Shown: positions 55,706-64,000 of the stretch, in pieces
Position numbering within the stretch: position 1 is the stretch's first letter
Layout of the letters: each line of letters starts with the position of its first letter
NCBI GenBank assembly: GCA_958510825.1
Contig: OY294051.1
Span: 33,020,498-33,084,497, forward strand
Reading direction: 5' to 3'
Length of the DNA: 64,000 nt
DNA from: Brachypterus glaber
Taxonomy: Eukaryota > Arthropoda > Insecta > Coleoptera > Kateretidae
The notes under the pieces: model-generated
Told to the model about the DNA's origin: nothing
Seen by the model: the letters and a program-made list of their open reading frames with translations, nothing else
Databases searched by the model: none
Translations under genes and position numbers: made by a program

Positions 55706-56554
55706 CACTGAAAGAAATTACATTGAAAAGGTGTAAAAAAATACACTCTATAAATGTGTAAATTTTACACCTTTATATAAATGTACATCAACATTGATGT
55801 GACACTACACACGTGAGGTGATTTTGACCTAGAGTGTATATTTTTACATCCATACCTTCTGCAACAATACACTCGGAGCTCAAGAAAGTGTATTTTTATA
55901 AACACACCTTTAGCAACAATACACCCGAAGTGTAAAAATCACACTTTTGATGTACAAGCCAGTCAATCGCGGGCGTTAAGCTAGGCACGTGACTAGAGAA
56001 GCCAGAATCCCTGCTTCATCGAGTCTGGTGGCTGTCGACCATTATAATTGTTTACGTTTGTAAGATCTTACGTATAATTTTGTGTGTGCTAGATTTTTCA
56101 AAGAAATAATTGGTAAGTGTTGATTAAAAGTAAATATTTAAAAAGTGTGATTAATACAATATCCTTAAAACATACATTTTATAATATTTTACTTATTTAG
56201 GCGGTAACACAAATTTTGAGTTGTTAAGACTTGTGTATGTTTTCTATTTCTATTTTATATTGTTACTTTTTGTAGCGCTGATTACGAATATACGTTTTAT
56301 TTTTCTGTTGCATAGTTTTTCCATAAAACACTATTCATAAATACAAAAATAACAAAATGGTTATTCTATTTTTTTTTAATAAATTGAAGGGTTTTAGGTA
56401 AAAAGTATATTTACGCGTTGGTGTAAACTTTACACACTGGATGTAAAAATATAATACACACCGCATTTATATTAACGCTTCGAGTGTAAATTCACATCAG
56501 CAGCAGCTGCAAGTAAATTACCCATGCACGTGGATGTAAAAATTTATCTCAGTG
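55706..56554. mobile_element. Element E: TA-flanked transposon with GTGTAAA repeats (849 bp)
   Basis: The ends CACTGAAAGAAATTACA and (right, complement) CACTGAGATAAATTTTTACA are flanked by TA (55704-55705 and 56555-56556). Motifs of the form GTGTAAAA/TTTACAC and CAACAATACAC are dense within 250 bases of each end. The middle has a GC-richer 90-base segment (CAATCGCGGGCGTTAAGCTA). Similar in style to element D. It has no coding frame. Confidence 0.85.
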
Positions 56555-56799
56555 TACACAGGCACACAAAAAAAAATAAATCTGCGGAGCCAAAAAAGCG
56601 ACCTATATAGCATTGTAGTATTGATCCAGCAAAGTCAAAATCTGCCTTGATTGGAATTTTCTGCTTACCAGTTTTTTTTTATTCGAGTTTGAATTTTAAT
56701 TTGAATCTAAAATGTAACGCATCACTTTATAGAGAATTTATTCTACTTTTTAGAAATTTCTATATCATCCCAAAATAGAGGTAACATATCCATTTAGCG
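56555..56799. other. Unassigned sequence
   Basis: No supported feature. Confidence 0.4.
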
Positions 56800-57530
56800 A
56801 GGGGTGATTTACTAGTCGAAGGACACTTCCACACCTATAGGTGTACATTTTCTTGGAAGTACTTGCAAAATGTGAAAGTACAAGAAGTAAATGCAAAAAT
56901 GTGGAAGTACATTTTTTAGCTTTTTTCCAGAGGCGAGACGTTTTTTTTTTAACTTTTTTAGAGGCGGAAGTACATGGAAGTACTTAGAGGTATAATGAGC
57001 ATATTTTTACATGCAGTTTTGGAAGTGCATGGAACTACTTAAAAAAAACTTGGAAGTACGGGAAGTAAGGTCAGAATTTTTTTATTTTAAACAAAATTAT
57101 AAAAATATTAATTTACTATTCCATCAATCTATTTTCTAATCATCGTACAGAGTGATATTGGTAGATTAAGAGTTTCGGGCTGCTGGCAAGGAGAGGTATG
57201 AGTAGTTGTCTACATCTAGCAATAGATGGCGCACAAGTCTACAGCAATCTAATGACTATATTCCTTTTGCAAATAAAGTCTAAAAACGTTTTCTTAATAA
57301 GCAGCCCGAAACTGTCAGTCTACCAATATCACTCTGTAAGATGATTAGAAAATAGATTGATGGAATAATAAATGTACATGAAAGAACTTGCAAAAATGTG
57401 GAATTACATGGAAGTACTTGCAAAAAATATGGAATTACATGGAAGTACTAGCAAAAAATGTGTAAGTACATGAAATTACATGCAAAAACTAGTAAATATT
57501 ATCTAAAATTGGAGGTAGGTGTACATAGTG
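56800..57530 (+). repeat. Degenerate GGAAGTACATG tandem array, interrupted
   Basis: GGAAGTACATGGAAGTACTT and GCAAAAATGTGGAAGTAC variants repeat irregularly (unit about 20-24 bp) at 56815-57068 and 57375-57490. A foldback MITE is inserted between. Confidence 0.75.
57119..57365. mobile_element. Foldback MITE with TTCCATCAATCTATTTTC ends
   Basis: TTCCATCAATCTATTTTCTA pairs with its complement at the right, with TA on each side (57117-57118 and 57366-57367). The arms also share TACCAATATCACTCTGTA and GCAGCCCGAAAC. The loop (about 57195-57295) contains AGATGGCGCACAAGTCTAC. A deletion derivative lies at 1133-1233. Confidence 0.85.
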
Positions 57531-58575
57531 AATCCCGCCTCGCCATTTAGAGTTGCTATAACTAATTATTTGTTTTTACTGGAAATCAGATTTTTTATTG
57601 TGCGAGATCAAATTAATTTTAATAAGACAGCGTTAACTTGTTCTACATCGATTTCGAAACGACTTCTATAAGCGCGACATAGTTCGTTCCAATGCCAAAC
57701 CGCGTTCCTTGCAAAAAAAATGTGTAACAACATAATAAAGTGAAATGAAATATTATGTCAATAGCAATACTAGAAACAAGCCGTGAAGATATGTAATGCT
57801 ACGCATTCCATTATTCACAATAAACGGTATACTGCATTTTCCCAGATACTTAAAATAACTTTTTTTCAAAAAAAAAAAAAAAAAAATTGAAAAAAAAAAA
57901 AATTTCAACAATTTTTTTTAAATTTTTTTTTATTGAGATAAAACGAAAAAAAAATTCATTTATAGTTACACAAGAGGCTGAGAATTATGCGGGAAAATTC
58001 ATGAAAATTTGCTGTCTGGAAATAATTACGACAGGGGCGATGAAAATTATAGTTTCTACATTTTTGTTAAATTTAAACCCCCTATGACTTTTTGTTTTTG
58101 GGGGGATTACTTTCAAAAACAATGGGGATCTTCACCTCATAGAACTTGATTATTCCCGAAAATTTCGAGTCGACCGGATAATTCGTTCTTGTGTTATCGT
58201 ATCCACAAAAATCGTTACATCAGACGGACACACGGGCGGATAGACAGACAGACAGACAATTTTAAAGTTTTTTTATTTTTGTTATGAAACACATTGTATC
58301 CAAGAATTTTTTATCTAAGATGTTTTTTGCGAGGTTTTTTGGCGATTTTGGGAAATTACCGTATAATACTATTCTAGCGTTTACGCGCTATGAATAGTAT
58401 AATAAGTATATAAACAGTTATAATGTCAAATCATATAGATATGTATTTAATATGGCTTTATATCTCTATTATAGGAGTTGGGAAACCTTGAAGAAATTTT
58501 TATCCTTATTCTTCTACTTCAGAGAAAGCAAAAGTACTTTCTATGCTTAAAGGTCGTAGAAAAATCTTAGACATA
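57531..58575. other. Unassigned; A-rich tract and short GACA run
   Basis: 57868-57920 is an A-homopolymer-rich tract. 58136-58260 (TGTGTTATCGTATCCACAAA then GACAGACAGACAGACA) is the recurrent context of GACA microsatellites. The frame at 57887-58087 starts in the A-rich tract and is not convincing. Confidence 0.5.
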
Positions 58576-59734
58576 CAGGGTGTTCCGTGAGGAAAGGGAA
58601 ATATTTTAAGGATGTATTCTAGAGGTCAAAATAAGAAAAAAGTTCTTATAAATAAATGTCCAAAAACGACTCGTAAGGGAGCTACGCCCCTTCAAAGGGG
58701 TCCCAAAATTTCGATTTTTTATTAATAACTTCGGAACCCTTTATGTTAAAGCATCGAGGTTTAGCACGTGATCTATTCTTTATAAAGCCTATCAGCCAAT
58801 GGTATTTGCATGTAGTTACTTTAACCAGGGGCGTCCGTAATGGGGGGTCTTATCACTTTTTTGCCCAAAACTTCTGCTCAACTTTTTTCTGGGTTTATTT
58901 TTAGAATATTATAACCAAGGTAAAAACACATAAAAAAGGTACTCTTGTTGTAATACCACAGGATTAACTGTTTTCGAAAAAAATACAATTAAAGGCAAAC
59001 TTACACCTTTCTAGAACCAAAAATTAAAACTAAAATGTTAAAAACCAGAATTTTAATTTTTGCAGTGTGATTCTACATCAAAGGCTAAGAAAAAAAGTTT
59101 TATACATGTAGGTTCAAAAATCGATTTTAAAGGTACCATCACCCTTCAAAAATTTTGGAGACCATAACTCCCTTATCATTGATTTTTGGAATTACCTGTA
59201 TACAAACTTTTTTTTTTAGTTTGTGGTGTACAGTTAACCTATACCATTGAAATTTTGGTTTTCAACAATTTGGTGTTTAATTTTTGGTTCTTGAAACTTG
59301 TAATTTTGCCTTTAATTGTATTTTTCTTGAAAACGGTTAATCCTAAAGTATTTTAGCAAGAGTACCTTTTTAATGTGTTTTTACCTAAAGAATACTATTC
59401 CAATAATAAACCCACAAAAAACTTTAACAGAAAAAAGTTTGGGGCCAAAAAGTGATTAGACCCCTCTTGTCGCACGCCCCTGGTTTAAGTGACTACATGC
59501 AAATACCATTGGCTTATAGGCCTTATTAAGAATAGATCACATGCAAAACCTTGTTGCTATAACACAAAGGGTTCCTAAGTTATTAATTAAAAATTAAATT
59601 TTTGGTACCCCATTTGAAGGGGCGTAGCTCCCTTATGAGCCGTTTGTGGACATATGTTTATGGGAACTTTTTTTCTTATTTTGACCTATACAGCATATTC
59701 TTTAAATATTTCCCTTTCCTCACGGAACACCCTG
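58576..59734. mobile_element. Giant palindromic element, C-like (1159 bp)
   Basis: The ends CAGGGTGTTCCGTGAGGAAA and TTTCCTCACGGAACACCCTG are perfect inverses flanked by TA (58574-58575 and 59735-59736). The arms run inward about 450 bases with landmarks GGGAGCTACGCCCCTTCAAA, AAAGGGTTCC, GGCGTCCGTAATGGGG and CGAAAAAAATACAATTAAAG. The central 180 bases (59057-59240) are a different unit that also occurs at 23225-23410. It resembles the 48.4-kb element in plan and in short motifs (GTAGCTCCCTTA, the ACTTTTTTGCCC block) but has different tips, so it is a sister subfamily. Confidence 0.9.
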
Positions 59735-60059
59735 TATATGTATATAATTATAAAATGGGGTAGACTACTTTACATTAATAACACTGCATTTGAGATCCGG
59801 ATAAATTTATCCGGAACGATCTTCGTGTTTAAATATAAAAATTGTTTTTCAAGACTAGGCCGTTATTTTTCTTATTTGACTGCTTTAAAATTTATTCTTG
59901 GTTTATCAAAATTTAAATCGATTACTTTAGAATTGATTTTATTTCCAGATTTGATTAGATGATATTTGTTTTAAAGCGAATACGACAAAAAAAAAATATT
60001 TTTGTTTACTGCTAGGTAATCTTATATGGTTTGGACTTTTGTCCACAGAAATTAAATTT
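59735..60059. other. Unassigned sequence
   Basis: GATCCGGATAAATTTATCCGGA (59793-59813 region) is a strong short palindrome. The frame at 59654-59962 starts inside the foldback and has no motif. Confidence 0.45.
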
Positions 60060-60465
60060 AATGGCGATTTCTCCCGTTAGATTAGACAGGGATAAAAGTT
60101 CTACCCAAAAAGGATAGAAGACATACATACACTCCCACTTCCACCCAACCAAACAAATTCTGAGTTGGTTCTTTGTTGAACAAATACAATATTTACTTGG
60201 CCGGGCGAAAAGTGTAACTATAATATTTTTATTAAAGAAATTACTGGCGCCATCTAAATTTTAGTAGAATTATCTTATTTCACATTAGCTATGTTCGTTC
60301 GTGCCGCTCAGTGCTACACTTTCCGGCCAACCAAATAAATACTGTATTTGATGTATGAAAAACAAATACAGTATTTATTTGGTTGGGTGGAAAGTGTAGC
60401 ACAAATGAGATAGAGATAGGGTAGACGTCTTTTGTTTCATAATTCTAGATGTAGAGAGCTCCATT
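60060..60465 (-). mobile_element. Two-hairpin element family B, copy 4 (inverted)
   Basis: The minus strand reads AATGGAGCTCTCTACATC and then both hairpins, ending GAAATCGCCATT. It is full length. Loops differ slightly from the other copies while the stems are retained. Confidence 0.85.
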
Positions 60466-62012
60466 AGCAAACTTTCCTTGATTTAAAAGATGCTTGCGGT
60501 TAGGCAACCCATTAAACAGTGTTGACCTTCCATAATATGTTATATTAAATATAAAACCAAGAAAACTAAATGTAAATAAAAAACATATTTCCTGTTGACA
60601 TACATATATAAATTTGTATGCTATTTTGTGCTTTGCTTTTCTCAAAAATTCTCGGAATAAGTAATAAAAATTAGAAAATATTAAATGAAGAATTCTTAAA
60701 GTTAAAACTTTATATTTTTTTGGGATCGTAGGAAAAATAGTGTACATAACTCGTTGGAAAGTCTATTTCTTACACTCGTGGGGTTTCCTTACTTGCCTGA
60801 TGGCTCGTTCGTAAACACCCACTCGCGTGAAATATGTCACTTTCCACACTAGTTATATAATATACTATTTCCAACTCGAAACTAAATTTTCCAACTCGGA
60901 AAATTATTAAGGGCTCTGCCACCGCTTACTCGTTTTTAGTAACAATTTATTTCTCTGTGTGTATAAAAATTCCTTCCGGGCATAAATATCACCAAACATA
61001 CTCTCCTGTTCACAGTCACGTTCACTTCAAGGAGAAAAACAAGAAAAAAGAATACCGTCTGGACTGAAAACGCAGTCGACTATAGGTATACTTTTTATGT
61101 CGTCCATGGAGGATTGTTGGCAACGTTGCCGAGCGACTGAAAAAAGCTCTTCGGCGTGTGTATTTGCGGTGTTGTCAGTTTGCATTTGGGTCATGCTCTG
61201 CATTGTTATGGGTGTCGAGATAATTCGAAGTTTATTAAAGCGCCAAGAAGAATAATAGCGAAAAGTAATATGCAAAACAGGACAAAACAGGTTAATTTAA
61301 AAAGTTACGTACGAAATACATATAAACCATGTAAAATAAATAAATAAAATGATTGTTTATAGTAACGTATAGACCAATAGGCCAATACGGCATTCAAGTA
61401 TGAGTTTTAGCAAAAGCTCAAAAATTAAATTACAAGCCATGTAAATGACATAAAAAAAAAGAAAAGTAAAAGCAAAAACACGCATGTCAGAAAACTGGAC
61501 ACCTGAAGATCACAGAAGTAGATAAAGAGACACATAAAAAAGTTGAAACAAAACGAAAACTGGACACAATGAAGAAAAGGTGGGCGAAATTTGTTCATAA
61601 AAATTGACAAATGGATGCAAAAGTTTGGTTAATGATGATGAAGGTAGGCTTTTAGAGGCATTAAAGCACTGTGTCATGCTTCTTGCTATAACTTTCTGTT
61701 CCTTCTAATCTTTTTTCAGTTCCTCAATCCAACTTAGTTATCCTTTGCTTCCAGTAGCAGTTTTAACCTTGACCTTCCACTTTTTAATTCTTATTTGCTA
61801 GAAAGCAAAGATGTATGACTTTCCCACTACTTCTTGTAGTATTTCTTTATTTGTTTTTGCTCTGTATTTGTAAGAAATTACAAATTTGATATTAAGGATA
61901 TTAGGACCGAAAAAACATTTCAATTTCAGTCCCATTAATTCTGATACTAAAAACTTTGAACTAGTAAAGTTAGCTCCATCATTATTAGTGCTGACTACAA
62001 AAGCTTCTTCAA
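60466..62012. other. Unassigned; slightly GC-richer stretch at 61020-61260
   Basis: 61020-61260 is less AT-rich and is open on both strands (minus 61027-61275, plus 61156-61347), but neither product has a domain I recognise. CCAACTCG recurs at 60869 and 60891. It may include low-copy host sequence such as a leader exon. This cannot be supported from the sequence alone. Confidence 0.4.
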
Positions 62013-62053
62013 ATACAAGTTAATCCTCATCAATGATGAGGATTAACTTGTAT
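62013..62053. repeat. Perfect 19-bp hairpin
   Basis: ATACAAGTTAATCCTCATC pairs perfectly with GATGAGGATTAACTTGTAT around the loop AAT. Confidence 0.9.
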
Positions 62054-62437
62054 GATGAATCATCATTTGCTTTAAAAGTATACTAGAAAATCATAACTTA
62101 CTTTACTTGTACGTAAAGTACTTAACTTGAAAGTTATTTATCTTGCTAGAACCATCTATTGATATAAACAACTTTGCTTGTTTCTTTCTGAACGAACCAG
62201 TCCAATAGTTCTGCAGCACGTCTGAAATAACTCGCGCCGTCCGATCGATCTCCGCAAAAGAAAAAAATCCAATTGTCTGAATTCGATGCTCCAAGGTTCG
62301 CGAAATGAAGAGGCAAATTTTCATAAGGGGCTAAACGCCATCGACTTCATTTTTTGTGGAACCGAAATTTATCAAACAATATATAAAATTTCACAGTAGG
62401 TTAGTTATTGTCAAACTTATTATAATATATATATAAT
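62054..62437. other. Unassigned sequence
   Basis: The minus frame at 62103-62324 has no motif. The TATA-rich end at 62424-62440 borders the MITE. Confidence 0.4.
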
Positions 62438-62698
62438 ATATCGCCTTGTAAATTCCGAAACATCCTATCTGAAAAATGGGAACTTGTCAGAGACTAGAAA
62501 TTATTATTTTTTATGGAATTACTAGGATAGTAATTTAATAATTGACTAATTTATATGAATAAGAACTTATTCTTGTTTATATGTAATTAATAAAGTTCTA
62601 AATAAATACCTTATTAATTGTTTAAAAAAGGATAATTTGTTATACCTGTCAAATGGTCATTTTTCAGATACGATGTTTCGGAATTTACAAGGCGATAT
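62438..62698. mobile_element. MITE with ATCGCCTTGTAAATTCCG ends (261 bp)
   Basis: ATATCGCCTTGTAAATTCCG at the left pairs with CGGAATTTACAAGGCGATAT at the right. The arms continue for 55 bases (ATCTGAAAAATG, CTTGTCAG/CTGTCAAA). The flanks are AT dinucleotides, so a TA duplication is possible but not provable. Confidence 0.85.
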
Positions 62699-62769
62699 GC
62701 ACAATTTAAGATAAAAAATAAAAAAGGTGCAAATTGAGCAATTGATTTTTAAGGAGGGATAAACTCAAA

Positions 62770-63265
62770 AAAAAAGTCCGTCTCGAATAAGCGAGAAAGT
62801 TGTAGGGGTAAATTCAAAGAAAACAAAATATTAACTATCTTTGGTTTGTATATATTTGAATGTGTAATGTTTTTGTTTAAAAACAAAGAAAAGTTTGATC
62901 ACTTACGGGGCAGCGGTAGAACTAGAACCATAGACTATAACTATCCTAGGCATAGGTTAGCCACTTTTGAGAAGGGTCTCTACTACTCCGCAATATCATT
63001 TTTTAATCGTCTTCCCAACGAAATAAAAATTTTAGAGTACCTAGATTATTTAAAAGATATTTAGGTAACTTTTTAGTTAATTTAGAACCCTATAAGCTAA
63101 ATGACTATGTTGATCCTTTGACATAATTCTTCTTGTTTGACAATATTTTTTCCTTATTTTCGGTTCAGAGGTTACTTTTTGTTTTTTTGTAAAAAAAAAT
63201 TACTGTAGAATTTGTACTGTAATATTGAAAAATAAAGTATATTATTATTATTATTATTATTATTA
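62770..63265 (+). mobile_element. 5'-truncated non-LTR retrotransposon, copy 2
   Basis: The relic consists of the frameshifted frame above, a short 3' UTR with AATAAAGTATA, and a terminal (ATT)n tail (63238-63265). The tail unit differs from the TCTA tail of copy 1, so two LINE subfamilies are present. The 5' boundary is approximate. Confidence 0.8.
62783..63126 (+). pseudogene. Frameshifted C-terminus of a non-LTR reverse transcriptase
   Basis: The frame at 62783-63053 reads SNKRESCRGKFKENKILT, then YIFECVMFLFKNKEKF, and FFNRLPNEIKILEYLDY, which line up in order with the LINE tail at 2.4-3.0 kb (RESCRETFKSKNILT, FFNLLPSSIKN). At 63052-63055 the frame must shift by one base: the stop at 63062 is avoided in the other frame, which reads KRYLGNFLVNLEPYKLNDY to the stop at 63124, again as expected for this family (KRFLSENAFYKLDEY in copy 1). 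So it is a dead, shifted copy of a related but different LINE. Confidence 0.88.

Positions 63266-64000
<735 letters not shown>

Noticed and set aside
62846..63064. Short independent gene of 72 codons
   Set aside because: The product aligns with the tail of LINE reverse transcriptase and continues in another frame, so it is a pseudogene fragment.

Overview
This window looks like intergenic DNA from a repeat-rich, AT-rich arthropod genome, most likely an insect. The reasons are the roughly 70 percent A+T composition, short tRNA-headed SINEs, 5'-truncated non-LTR retrotransposon tails ending in simple repeats, many short non-autonomous DNA transposons with TA or TAA/TTA target duplications, and long microsatellites. 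No intact host protein gene, rRNA or functional tRNA gene is visible. The only confident protein homology is to two broken non-LTR reverse transcriptase C-termini. I cannot name the species. All element classes come from visible ends, target duplications and copies compared within the window, not from a database.

Layout: 0-6 kb holds a SINE inside a foldback, a long-TIR Tc1/mariner-like MITE, a truncated LINE (2.3-3.1 kb), a PIF/Harbinger-like MITE carrying a nested hairpin element, and a pogo-like MITE with a second repeat inside. 6-12 kb carries the first of four copies of a two-hairpin element (family B), then five tandem units of a 365-bp satellite and an inverted half unit, with two MITEs beside it. 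12-20 kb has two SINE copies, foldbacks and dispersed repeats A and J. 20-26 kb has a half copy of palindromic family C split by element D, whose TA target duplication is proven by an empty site at 48.5 kb. A tandem duplication follows, then B copy 2, and then a 1.3-kb element full of TCGGACAC motifs.

26-36 kb contains three tandem foldback MITEs, nested inverted repeats, a 720-bp inverted repeat rich in ATAACCCC-like strings, and a short GC-rich island at 34 kb. 36-47 kb contains an inverted pair of family F (40.1 and 43.4 kb), B copy 3, and a tandem array of about 330-bp units broken up by three different elements. 47-60 kb holds a Harbinger-like MITE, two giant palindromic C-like elements (48.4 and 58.6 kb), an AAG microsatellite beside a possible exon fragment, the fourth SINE and element E. 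60-64 kb has B copy 4, a small MITE, a second frameshifted LINE relic, and a (ACAG)n array that runs off the end.

The sequences do not form a pathway. What they record is a history of nested insertion, tandem amplification of foldback elements and microsatellite growth from repeats. The most interesting unexplained units are family B, the two subterminal-repeat elements (23.8 and 45.0 kb), the tandem foldback array at 28.8 kb, and the short coding-like segment at 51.5 kb.
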